Source of the DNA: Diplonema papillatum
Lineage: Eukaryota > Euglenozoa > Diplonemea > Diplonemida > Diplonemidae
DNA: 64,000 bases
NCBI GenBank assembly: GCA_030068145.1
Contig: JAPJBO010000101.1
Location: 1 to 64,000 of the forward strand
Reading direction: 5' to 3'
Shown here in pieces: positions 21,266 through 31,223 of the stretch (its first letter is position 1; every line of letters starts with the position of its first letter). The position numbers were made by a program, and so were the translations under genes. The notes below the pieces were generated by a model, which saw only the letters and a program-made list of their open reading frames with translations, was not told the origin of the DNA and made no database searches.

Positions 21266-22139
21266 ACCTATTCTAAGGTGGATACAGGCCATCTCATGGC
21301 CAAACTGCTGCCAATAGGGTACCAGTTGGCTCGGAAGGGTGTTTAGGGTCACAAAAGTGATATTTTGATGACTAGGGCGCACACTGTTTACAAAGGTATG
21401 CTAAATACCCTGTTTTCGTGGAATAGTGGAAGTGGTGGAAACCACCTCAGACGTCGTGAAATACCCCCTAAAAACGCAGTTTTCTGCCTCGCTGAAAAAT
21501 GTTTCTGAAGCGATTGCTAACGGTTCGGAGGGTGAAATCGCTATCAATCAAAATCACTAAAATGTTGAAAATTGGCTTCCGGACCAAAAGTCGTACTGTC
21601 CCTTATGGAGTGGGCACCCCTATTCATGCACGTGAAATGCCCGACCCCCGTGAACAGCCCTCAAAAAAAAGCCCTAGTTCAGCCTCGATCCTCGATCCGC
21701 ACCAGCGCTGCCTTCCCTGAGTACCCAGCCCTAGCCGGTGCCCTGCCCAGCTGCTCCACATCTGCCCGGAGCCCTACGATCTTCTGCCCTCCAAGTAAGC
21801 CGTATCCTCTGCAGCTGCCTGGAATTGCTTGCATCCGGCGGTCTATCACGGCAAAGTGCAAGGCGTGTGAGCGCCGAGCAGAGACGGTCGCTTGCGCGGT
21901 GTTGCGAGACCCACCACACGGTGGACGATGACCTCGCACCGCGTGACGCGCGCCAGGATGCCGACACATGTGGCAACCACCACCACCGGTGTCTCGACCA
22001 TGGGATGTTGACGTCTGACAGCTGCAAGATGCATGCCAACCTGAGGAGTCGGAACCTGGCCACTGCAGGGGCACCACGGGCGAGAGGAGACGAATCGATA
22101 GCGGAAGAGAAAGGCGGAGCCGAAGGTCCCCTCGTCCGA
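21266..22139. other. No supported gene
   Basis: Opposed GC-rich frames at 21679-22244 (- strand) and 21738-22145 (+ strand) cover each other and carry no recognisable domain. Confidence 0.4.
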
Positions 22140-22245
22140 CCATAGCCGCGAACCGGGTTCGGCTTGCACTGCTGTTAGTAACATTTGCGTGTCTTGCGCA
22201 CGAGCGCAGAAGTCCGCCACTACGATTCGATCTAAGAAGAACACA
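22140..22245 (-). repeat. Dispersed ~85-bp segment, also at 52.27 kb
   Basis: Read on the - strand it matches 52270-52355 closely: GTGGCGGACTTCTGCGCTCG, then TGCGCAAGACAC, then GTGCAAGCCGAACCCGGTTC. It can form small hairpins (GCGCTCGTGCGC; GAACCCGGTTC). Likely a short mobile or RNA-derived segment. Confidence 0.75.
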
Positions 22246-22432
22246 ATAGCGAAGTTACTACAAACGGATAGTTACAAAGGCGAACAAATTATGCGGCCCC
22301 CAACAAACCATACTACATAGCAGTACGATTCGTAGCCATCACCTGACTTACTTCAAACGTTGCCTTTCTTAGTTTCAGATTCAGTCAGGCCGGGCTCGGG
22401 GGGGGACAGACAAAGCTTGAGACGAGGCTCAT

Positions 22433-23725
22433 ATGTTAAACGGCACCAAGATCGACATCGAATTGTTTGACGAGTGCAAAACCGAGCCTCCGGTTATCAC
22501 GTCCCCGCGCTCGCTTGAAGCATGTTGTTGTCTTGGGATTGACCCAGCAAGGCTGGTGTACCAGCCGCTGGCCAGTTTCAGTCTTGTAAGCAAGAGTCCT
22601 GAAGAAGCCGCCTTGCGCTACGATCATTGGAAAGCGAAGCGGGATGCGCTCGTGCGCGAAGTACGGATGAAGCGCCAGCTCTTGATCCTCGAGAACGAAA
22701 AGGAGGAAGATATGGAGATTCTGTTAGTACCATCAGCGAAGCCTTCGGATGCATCCTCATCGCGACCATGCCGCCCGAAGCGAGACCACAGTGCTATGAC
22801 ATCAAATGAAGACTACCAGCGGCAGCAGCGGCTTTTGAACCGGATCGCTGAGAAATCCGAGAGGGCCGAGGCAGCTAGGAACCGACTGCTGTGCCCGCCG
22901 CAGCGGCTTCTGCGCGATGGCGAGAAGAGGGCAGAAATCATATTAAAGGCACATCACGCAAGACAGCAGAGAGACGCCGCCGCTGCAGCGGAGTTTGACG
23001 CGAAAGAGTTGCATCGCATTGCTGCGGTAGACAGGAGAACCGTAACGAAGGCAGACGAGATAATTCATAAACGCTCTGTCGCAGCGGCGAGAGGCGCATC
23101 CGCACTTGACCGCTGCACTGTCATAAACACCGTCACTCTCGAACGATGGAAACAGAGGGCAGCTAGGTTCGCTGAGCAAGGAAAGCGACTCGAAGGACTG
23201 GCTCGTGAAAAGCAGACCGCGCGTGATTTGCTCGCCAAGGAGCAGGATGCGTTGCGACAAGAGCATATCGCTGCTGCAAAACGACGCGATGAGTTTCGGC
23301 GGCGTGAGATATCGCGCCGGCACGAAAAAATAAATGATTGTGTGTCAAACCATGTTCAGAAACGCGCTCAGGAGGCTATCTACCATTCGTTATTGGCTGC
23401 CCAAAAGGCGGACAGAAGGAGGCAAGCACACCATTGCGTCGCACACCGTGACGAGGAAGCTCGCAGCGCCATCGAGCGAAAGCTTGCACAGGAAGGCGCA
23501 GCCGTAGCAGCTAACTTGAACGCGCTCGAAATGCAGCGGCGGTTGCAACGCGTCCGGAAGGAGCTGCTCTACGCCGATCGAGTAGACGCGGCAATGCGCG
23601 CGCGCCGCAAGGCCGACTTTGCTGCCATCTTCGTCGAACGAGAGCCTGCGGCCGCGCAGCGGCAACCGCGAAAGCTGGCACCTTTGCCCATCGACGCTCA
23701 GTTCGACACGTTTCAGAGTCGCTGA
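22433..23725 (+). CDS. CCDC177-like coiled-coil protein
   Basis: A 430-residue protein, uninterrupted and ending at TGA 23723-23725. Residues 23-31 read TSPRSLEAC, continuing with a LGIDPARL segment and RYDHWKAKRDALVREVRM. That is the signature start of the CCDC177/CCDC185-like family (TSPRSLEAC, then a P-x-EL turn, then a Y-x-x-x-x-x-x-R helix). Residues about 125-415 are almost pure charged helix rich in Ala, Arg, Glu and Gln with few Pro or Gly, typical of long coiled coils. Vertebrate relatives are longer, about 700 aa. Family function is poorly known; in a flagellate an axonemal or basal-body role is plausible but inferred. The ATG at 22433 is the first in frame; AG acceptors preceded by TGCCTTTCTT and TTTC lie 55-62 bases upstream (22372, 22378). 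GC content and third-position bias match the other genes. Confidence 0.75.
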   Translation: MLNGTKIDIELFDECKTEPPVITSPRSLEACCCLGIDPARLVYQPLASFSLVSKSPEEAALRYDHWKAKRDALVREVRMKRQLLILENEKEEDMEILLVPSAKPSDASSSRPCRPKRDHSAMTSNEDYQRQQRLLNRIAEKSERAEAARNRLLCPPQRLLRDGEKRAEIILKAHHARQQRDAAAAAEFDAKELHRIAAVDRRTVTKADEIIHKRSVAAARGASALDRCTVINTVTLERWKQRAARFAEQGKRLEGLAREKQTARDLLAKEQDALRQEHIAAAKRRDEFRRREISRRHEKINDCVSNHVQKRAQEAIYHSLLAAQKADRRRQAHHCVAHRDEEARSAIERKLAQEGAAVAANLNALEMQRRLQRVRKELLYADRVDAAMRARRKADFAAIFVEREPAAAQRQPRKLAPLPIDAQFDTFQSR

Positions 23726-24989
23726 GTTCTTCCCCGGATGGCACGTTTTTGCGGTACGGCTGCAGCACCGAGAGAAGCGCGGGAACGCCTACACCGACGT
23801 CGTCATACTGTACGTCAAGCTAACCAAGCTTTATCAGGTTGTGTCGCAGCCAGAACCGGACAGTGCACCTGGCGCAAAAGAAGCTTGCCGTTGTCGGAGT
23901 GCTACTCCTCAACATGCATTACCAACCCGATGGCACCATGACCGTAGACAAGGCCGTTGCCGCGTAGTGTTGCCAGTAGTAGTTGGAACATGCACGGCTC
24001 TAGGTCATCACCCACGATTGAGGAAAGAGAAGTGCACACGCTCTGTACCAAACGTTCATTGTCTTGTGTGCCGTAATGCCTTTTCCTCTCTCGCTGTTCT
24101 CAGGTTCGCAGCCCGGACTCTTTCCAGAGTCTGGACAAACCTCTTGAAAGCTACGACGCCCACTTTGCCGTTTGAGCAGGCTTGTACCCACCGGCGAACT
24201 CGCACCTCTGCCCTCCACATTGTGTAGTTGATGGTGTGACCGTGGGAAATTGTTCTCCACGGCAACGCAGGTGTTCAGATAGATACACTCCGGCTGCGCG
24301 CGCCTTCATAGCGAATATTGCTGCTGCGACCAGCCCGTCGTCGCGGGCGACAGTGCACCTGGCAGCACTGGTCCACGTAGAGGGCGTAGTTTCTGCGCAT
24401 GCCAATGCACACAGTGCACCTCTGCTTCGAGCACGCATTGCAGATTGCGCGCGTGCGGAGCACAGGGCCCGCTTGCGACTCCGGGGCCAGCGTGGGGACG
24501 CGCGGGCGTTGCGGCGGGTGGCTTTGTCTCAGCGCGCTGAGCGCTGCGTTCGCCTTGTCGCGCCGTACTGCGCTCCCGCCCCATTCCCGATTGCAGCACG
24601 CGGAAAAGCTCGCTTCCCACACTTCACACATCTCCTCCCCTCCAGCGAAGTGGCGCCAGACCCCCCTACGGCACTGGCGCATCCAGGGTCCGCATCGACC
24701 GTACCTGCCCAACCCGCTCAGCTGACCGGCAAGGCTCCTCAGTGCGTTACGCCCGCCGGTCCATTCGGACTCGTATGGACCCGGTTGGAGACACGGGATC
24801 TGGATGTAAATTTGGAAGTTGCCGTTCGCCAAAGCTAGTCGTGGCCCCATAAATCCGATGTGCCCTGCGTAACTCACGCATTCCTCTAGACTGGGTTCTG
24901 GCTTACAGGCGTCGCCATAATCCATCCAGTGAGGTCAACACCTGCCCGTATTCTCTAAAATTGATCCTGCCACACTCTTTAACGTAGCG
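23726..24989. other. Intergenic; competing GC-rich frames
   Basis: Frames of 218 aa (+, 24182-24838) and 216 aa (-, 24275-24925) overlap almost fully, and neither has a recognisable motif or a clear start. One may be part of a gene, but I cannot choose. Confidence 0.35.
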
Positions 24990-26150
24990 ATGACCCCGGC
25001 AACCCTTGCAGGTAGTGACCACATGCACAAAAGAACTTTAACTATGAAAGAAAAGAAGATGTGCACGATAAAGATTTTCGGCGTGGAGCGGGATCGATCA
25101 ATAGCTTGGATGTCTGCTATAATCAGGCCCTTCGATGGGGTCGTTCTAGACCGGCATTTGCAAGGAGAAGACGGGAAGTCGAATGTGGTCACGCGTTTTC
25201 CGTCGAAGCAAGCATGGAACAGAGCCTTCCGCAAGCTCGCAAGTCGCGGGTTTAAAAAGATCAAACCGATGAAAAAATATGATATACCCGTGCGTCAGGG
25301 GGAGTATATACGTTGCGATTTTCCTGGCATCGGTGAACTCGGCTACGCTGAACAGCTTGACCTAATTTTAGCCGTTTGCAAAATGATCGGGGCGCGGTGC
25401 TGCGCAGACAAGTATGTCTGCGTGATAAATGGCAGCGTATACATCGAGCCGTGGCAAACACACACACGCATCAAACCGGAACTCTTGCAGACCTTTTGCT
25501 CGAACGAAAACCGTCTACTCGACGCATGGCAATTCAAGCGCAAAGCAGGTGGTTCTCTTTATGGGCACACGTTACAGTTGGGGCAGAAACGCAGACTATA
25601 TAACAACTGCGGTCACTTGACCGTGGTTGTGGTAGCAGACCGCAACGGCCAGTATACCATCGATGCAACGGACGAAAATGGCAATGCGGCCGCCGCAAGT
25701 AACCGAGCAACAGCAGCTCAGCAGCACCAGCAGCAACTTCATCAGCAGCTGCTGCCCCATGAGCAGCAGCTGTCCCAGCCGATGGACCATGGCAATGGGA
25801 GCAACAACCCGACGAACAACGGCACGGCCGCCGCCGCAAGCAACCCAGCAATGAATCTAACGGCCGTTCGGAGTTTCAACGACGGCACCGCAAGTAAAAC
25901 GGTGCTAGCTCGAACGGTCGACACTAGCTCGAACGACACATCTAAGGACCCGCACTGGAGGCATAACCCGTATGCTTCAATTCCCGGCCTGGAGTATTCT
26001 GGTCTGTGTTCAAATTGCAGAAGTTTATTGTCCAGTACAACACCCAATCTCGATCAAGACGCTGTCCGCACCGTGCAAGAAAGGCAACCTGAGAAGAGCG
26101 TCTGTGAAAAGTGCGCCAAGCTGCCAACCAGAGTCGTCCCGAATGAATAG
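24990..26150 (+). CDS. Unrecognised protein with Q-rich linker and CxxC pair
   Basis: An open frame of 386 residues. Residues about 24-95 (MCTIKIFGVERDRSIAWMS ... AWNRAFRKLASRGF) alternate strand-helix-strand with an aromatic-rich end, compatible with an RRM-like fold, though RNP motifs are not clear. A second globular stretch (about 100-230) contains YIRCDFPGIGELGYAEQLDL and VINGSVYIEPWQTHTRIKPE. Residues about 235-290 are a Gln/Asn/Ala-rich linker. Two CxxC knuckles close the protein (CSNC 340-343, CEKC 372-375), enough for one zinc ribbon. The ATG at 24990 is the first; later Met codons at residues 12, 19 and 24 are alternatives. It lies 1.26 kb after the CCDC177-like gene on the same strand. 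I do not recognise a family; an RNA-binding role is only a guess from the fold hint and low-complexity linker. Confidence 0.65.
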   Translation: MTPATLAGSDHMHKRTLTMKEKKMCTIKIFGVERDRSIAWMSAIIRPFDGVVLDRHLQGEDGKSNVVTRFPSKQAWNRAFRKLASRGFKKIKPMKKYDIPVRQGEYIRCDFPGIGELGYAEQLDLILAVCKMIGARCCADKYVCVINGSVYIEPWQTHTRIKPELLQTFCSNENRLLDAWQFKRKAGGSLYGHTLQLGQKRRLYNNCGHLTVVVVADRNGQYTIDATDENGNAAAASNRATAAQQHQQQLHQQLLPHEQQLSQPMDHGNGSNNPTNNGTAAAASNPAMNLTAVRSFNDGTASKTVLARTVDTSSNDTSKDPHWRHNPYASIPGLEYSGLCSNCRSLLSSTTPNLDQDAVRTVQERQPEKSVCEKCAKLPTRVVPNE

Positions 26151-26384
26151 CTGAGGCCCAAGTGAGACCTTGCTTCATCTGACCTGCAGGCTGGACACAC
26201 GTTGTTCTCCTTTCCTTCAGCATGAGCAACCGTGCCTCCACTTGTCGCCCCCCCCCAGAATCTGGGGGGCATGTCCCCCCCATCCCAACCCAGTACACGA
26301 CGCACTAGTAAGGTTCATAACTTGTGAAAATAACTAGTTATTTTGTAGAGCAATTTACCTTATAGCCAGCAGGTACTATTGAAA

Positions 26385-26580
26385 TTCCCTAACAGCCAGC
26401 AAAAACAAATTTAATTCCCTTCGAGCCAGCAAAACAAATTCTATTCCCTTCGAGCCAGCAGAAACAAATCTTTTTCCCTTCGAGCCAGCAAAACAAATTT
26501 AATTCCCTTCGAGCCAGCAAAAACAAATTTATTTCCCTTCGAGCCAGCAAAACAAATTTAATTCCCTTCGAGCCATCAGT
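26385..26580. repeat. 29-bp array, left arm
   Basis: Seven copies of AACAAATTTAATTCCCTTCG followed by AGCCAGCAA. The inverse (TGCTGGCTCGAAGGGAATTA) occurs five to six times at 29690-29852, closing the unit. Confidence 0.95.
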
Positions 26581-26704
26581 AGGGGGGCCCACGTACCCCC
26601 TTTTTTTTGGGACAATTATAAGAGGTGGTTGCTCAAGCTTTTCGTGCCGCGGATAACTTTGTTGCCTTTATACATGTTCCCCGGATGTTGCCCCACATTT
26701 TTCC

Positions 26705-27495
26705 TCCCCAGATTGCATAGATGGCCGTTATATAATGTTATATAACGTTATATAACGTTATTCCCGGAGTTATTTGTTACCCCCCCCCTAAATCCAGAAA
26801 AACCGTTATTGACCGTTATAAAACCGTTATTTGCCATTTTTGGTCGAAAAATAACGTTATTTGACCGTTATAACGTTATATAACGTTATATAACGTTATA
26901 TAACGTTATTATAACGTTATATAACGTTATATAACGTTATATAACGTTATATAACGTTATATAACGTTATATAACGTTATTATAACGTTATTTTCGTCGC
27001 ATGATACCGTTGTAGGGAGAAATCTGTAGGGGAGACCCCTCGCAAAATTTTTTTTTCTCCCTGTGGCGAGTGAAATCGCGCGTTTTCAGCTCGTTTTGAG
27101 GCAAATCCGGTAGTGTTTGACCCTCAGTGCTCAAAGATCTGTGAAGAAGACCCCTCCTGTGAACGTTCCAGTCAAGCACCGTCTGCTAAAAAACGGAGGT
27201 CGAAGGTACTACCAAAATAGGCCAAAATCTGAGAAAATCGGCAAAAATGGCCAAAACCCACCAAATATGGCCAGAAATCTGGAATAAGGGTAAAACTGGC
27301 CGAAATCTGGAAAAATCGGCAAAAAATGGCCAAAATCTGAAAATTCCCAAAAACCGTTATTTGCGTTATTTTTTCCGTTATTTTGCGTTTTCGACCGTTA
27401 TATAACGTTATATAACGTTATATAACGTTATGACCGTTATAACGTTATATAACGTTATATAACGTTATCAACCGGCCATCTATGAGATTGGCTGA
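26705..27495. mobile_element. Inverted-repeat element E with ATAACGTTAT arrays
   Basis: ATAGATGGCCGTTATATAA near 26718 is mirrored by GTTATCAACCGGCCATCTAT near 27463-27482. Directly inside each end lie arrays of the self-complementary decamer ATAACGTTAT with TATA joints (26735-26990, 27395-27470). The middle 400 bp is A-rich with repeated AAAATGGCCAAAA and AATCTGGAAAAAT phrases. No coding potential seen. Confidence 0.75.
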
Positions 27496-27769
27496 TTTTC
27501 GAGCCTCCAGATGAACATCGTACTTTTCATGGACGGTTTACTGGGGAAATGCACTTAGCGTTTTTTTTGCCCAGATACCATTTTTTTGAGATTTTCGCAA
27601 TCATGGGTTTTGAGCTAAAAACCCACACCTTCCTCCCGAAAACATCATTTTTTCTTGGTGTAATGCCATATTTTGGACAGCTCGTGCATTTTGGCGACCT
27701 CTTTCACCATCCAAAAATCCACTTATGGTGGTGCCAGTCTATCTCAAGAGTTTGCAAATAATGCGGTGT

Positions 27770-28858
27770 GGAAGGTGGGATAGCTCAGGAAACTGCAAAA
27801 CGCGCCACCTAGAGCGTGGGTTAGCTCGGGAAATTGTGATTAGCGCGGTGTAGAGGGTGGGATAGCTCAGGAATCGCAAGAATCGTCATCTGGAGGGTGG
27901 GATAGCTCAGGAAATCGCAAAAAACGCGTTCTAGAGGGTGGGATAGCTCGGGAAATTGCAAAAAACGCGTTCCAGAGGGTGGGATAGCTCGGGAAACTGC
28001 GAAAAGCGCGCTGTAGAGGGTGGGATAGCTCGGAAAATCGCAAAAAAAAAAAAGACACCAATCTGTACGTCCATTCGGATCGTCGGAAACACAAAAAACG
28101 CATTGTTGAGGGTGGGATAGCTCAGGAAGTTGCAAAAAGCGCGTTGTAGAGGGTGGGATAGCTCAGGAAGTTGCAAAAGGCACCATCTAGAGGGTGGGAT
28201 AGCTCGGGAAATTGCAAAAAACGCGTTGTAGAGGGTGGGATAGCTCAGGAAGTTGCAAAAAGCGCGTTTAGAGGGTGGGATAGCTCAGGAAATCGCAAAA
28301 TCGTCACCTGGAGGGTGGGATAGCTCGGGAAATCGCAAAAAACGCGTTCCAGAGGGTGGGATAGCTCGGGAAACTGCAGAAAGCGCGTTGTAGAGGGTGG
28401 GATAGCTCGGAAAATTGCAAAAAGCGTGTCCTAGAGGGTGGGATAGCTCAGGAAGTTGCAAATGGCACCATCTAGAGGGTGGGATAGCTTGGGAAGTTGC
28501 AAAAAACGCATTGTTGAGGGTGGGATAGCTCAGGAAGTTGCAAAAAGCGCGTTGTAGAGGGTGGGATAGCTCAGGAAGTTGCAAAAGGCACCATCTAGAG
28601 GGTAGGATAGCTCGGGATATCGCAAAAAACGCGTTGTAGAGGGTGGGATAGCTCAGGAAATCGCAAGAATCGTCACCTGGAAGGTGGGATAGCTCGGGAA
28701 ATTGCAAAAAACGCGTTGCAGAGGGTGGGATAGCTCGGGAAACTGCAAAAAGCGTGTTGTAGAGGGTGGGATAGCTCGGAAAATTGCAAAAAAGCGTGTC
28801 CTAGAGGGCGGGATAGCTCAGGAAGTTGCAAATGGCACCATCTAGAGGGTGGGAAAAC
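27770..28858. repeat. 41-bp satellite, about 26 copies
   Basis: The unit begins GAGGGTGGGATAGCTCAGGA and continues AGTTGCAAAAAGCGCGTTGTA. Variants differ mainly in the last 15 bases (CACCATCTA, CGTCACCTG, GTGTCCTA), and some variants recur in the same order, suggesting higher-order duplication of several units at once. Long Ser/Pro/His-rich frames on the - strand arise from it and are not genes. Confidence 0.95.
28045..28100. repeat. Dispersed module (copy 1 of 3)
   Basis: GACACCAATCTGTACGTCC, a four-base variable part, then GGATCGTCGGAAACACAAAA interrupts the 41-bp satellite. Other copies are at 48293-48340 and 50245-50298, where they also share an upstream CTCACAAACAAACAAAGG. Confidence 0.85.
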
Positions 28859-28961
28859 CCAAGCACTACTCTACGAGAAAATACATAAAAACGCGGACAA
28901 CAGACCGGTACGAGCTACAAGGCAACCCCTGCTCAACTTGTAGAACGTAGACTACACTCCA

Positions 28962-29030
28962 CGAAGGAATGTACTTGGTGGTCACAAACAGTCCCGGACA
29001 TAACCCATAACGAAAGCGTGCACTAAATAC
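28962..29030 (+). repeat. Dispersed segment shared with TTLL9 intron 1
   Basis: GTACTTGGTG, CAACAGTCCCGGACAT-like and CATAACGAAAGCGTG phrases occur in this order, and again at 36212-36292 with small indels. Confidence 0.65.
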
Positions 29031-29858
29031 CGTAAACGGAAATCAGTTGGACCGGACAAAATGGTCCAACTCACCTATTTCGGGCTCTCGCGGTCCAACT
29101 TTTGTCCGGTCCAACTATTTTCGGGGGGTCCTGTGCACTTAGTGAAATTTCGCGGCTGACCACTGACCAACACTGGCTTCACTTCCTTAGTTTGCAAGTC
29201 GCGCATGAGCCCGCCGCCAGGAGTTCTAGAACACTGCGCGGCACAACCCGCAGTGTCCCATCCGTCTGCCCCTTTGCTTTGGTAGAGTGCAAACGCAAAA
29301 ATGTGGAGTGAAAACTAAGTGGATCGAGGTTGGCTGACACTGAAGGGTGGAGCTGCTTATGTTGCGTAGGTCGCGTTTGCGGAGCCCTCACCCAGCTTTA
29401 TTGGCCGTGTGAGCAACCATTAAAGCACAGAAACTGCACTACTACCCCGACGCTTTTTCACAAAATTTCAAGATCTTTTTTTTTCTTCAAGATGAAAAAA
29501 TGGGCAAATCCAACAACTTCTGAAAAGGAGTTTGCCAACCCATGCCCTAGTTAGGGACAAAAGGGAAAATAGCTAGGGATATAAGAGAAAGTCGAAAATA
29601 CCTTAGGGCTAAAGAAGAAATCTGCCTATTATATACTAGATCAATGACTAGTGAAATTTATAACTTGCATAACTAGCAGTGCTAGTTTTTGCTGGCTGTA
29701 AGGGAATTAAATTTGTTCTGATGGTTCGAAGGGAATTAAATTTGTTTTGCTGGCTCGAAGGGAAATAAATTTGTTTTGCTGGCTCGAAGGGAAAACGAGT
29801 TATTTCTGCTGGCTCGAAGGGAATAGAATTTGTTTTGCTGGCTCGAAGGGAAGTAAGT

Positions 29859-31223
29859 CCGCCGAATTTGTTGGGTTAGAATGCAAAGAATCTGTGGCGA
29901 TCTGCATCGCCGACGGCGCTGTTATCTCTTCGCACGTCTCTCCGCAGGCAAATGCTCCAGCCCCAGCCCCAAAGCCTGTTCCAGGCACGACACCAACGAG
30001 TGCGGCAGGATGCAAACTGAGGTTGTGTCTCGCCAGATTCAATCCCATGTGGCGGCAAACCCACCGACCACAACGAAGGCTCTGGTCCCCACCCAGTGCA
30101 ATGAGAATCACAAAGAAGATTGCTTGGCAGGGTCTTCGACGAGTTAGGTCCTGACGCAGGTACGGCTCTCTCAAAGCTCCGCTCATGTACAGCCCATGTG
30201 CTAGAGCATGACGAAGGCAGTGTTGTTGGTGTGAAGGAAACTGATGGCGTATCCGAAAGAAAAGTTTGCTCGTGTCATTCGCAGCTCTGGTGCATGCTGC
30301 AAAAAAGTCCCTCTCGTGTCTGTTGATGGACCACAGGGGCATCTTGTTCACCGCAATGACAGTGGACGCAGAACAGCAGAGTATCCCTGTGGTGTAGAGC
30401 TTCTGACCCAAATTTCCGACCCAAATTCCAGCCCAATTGTACTCAATTTTACCTAGGGTAATTACACCTATATAATAACCAGTGAACCCCCATATCTAGT
30501 GCGTCGTGGAGAGGAAATCCTGAGTATATGAATAGTACGATTCCGACGAGTACTAGCACTTGCACAAGGAGGTTCCACGTTGCTTACTCCCTCGCACCCT
30601 TCCTCCGCGACGTTTGCAAACACACGAGTACCGTTGCTTGCGGGTTCGACGTATTCCATCAAGAACGAAGTGCAAGGCGAAGAGTATTAGATTTGTTTTG
30701 TAGGTGCCATTTCTAAGTTCTTGATTGCGCGAAAACCTTGACCGCTCAAATTGATGGTTAGTAGCATGGTGGGGTTCAGCTGGCCTCAGAAGCTGGAGAT
30801 GAAGAGTGTGTGCTCGCGACACGCCCGAAAAGCGGGTGTCAAGACGCGGGCTACTGTCTCCCGAAACGCGTGTACCGCCCGCGTTTTAACTCCAGCTTCA
30901 ACTCCAGCTTGGCTGCAGGCTGGTCCATTGTATAAAAACAGTAGTCTACTGACCCCCGCTGGATTAACAACTTGTTGTACAAGCCAAGCTCGCAACCCCA
31001 TGCGGAAAAAAGCAGTTGAAGACGCCGGTCCGATGGCACACCATATCTTTTCAAAAACAGTCTATAGCGAGGTTGCTTGAACACGGGGATGGTAGGTATC
31101 CGACGTACTTCCTCGGGTTTCCACGGCACGAAGTGCCGAATAGGGGCCCCGCAGCTGTCCACAGTAGAATGTCCCCAAGAACTGTGCCCCCCCGGTTTTC
31201 CCTCTTGCCTTTGACGGCACCCG
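29859..31223. other. No supported gene; dispersed pieces
   Basis: The stretch 29870-29912 (TTGGGTTAGAATGCAAAGAA then TCTGTGGCGAT) recurs inverted at 54921-54965. CCGACGAGTACTAGCACTTG near 30541 resembles pieces at 60238 and 60577. Frames of up to 203 aa (- strand 29800-30411) run through such repeats and carry no domain. Confidence 0.5.

Larger units (their letters stand above)
26300..29858. mobile_element. Nested inverted-repeat unit (3.6 kb)
   Basis: The left arm (26300-26580) and the inverted right arm (29640-29858) share CACTAGT, ATAACTTG, CAGCCAGCAAAAAC and the 29-bp block array below. The interior contains another inverted-repeat element (26705-27495), a 41-bp satellite (27770-28858) and a short dispersed module (28045-28100). 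No coding region is recognisable across the whole unit. Confidence 0.75.

Noticed and set aside
24182-24925. Gene between the CCDC177-like and the unknown gene
   Set aside because: Two opposed frames cover the same DNA with no motif, start context or strand preference to choose between them.
27770-28858. Long Ser/Pro/His-rich open frames on the - strand
   Set aside because: They are translations of the 41-bp satellite; composition follows the unit and frames shift with it.
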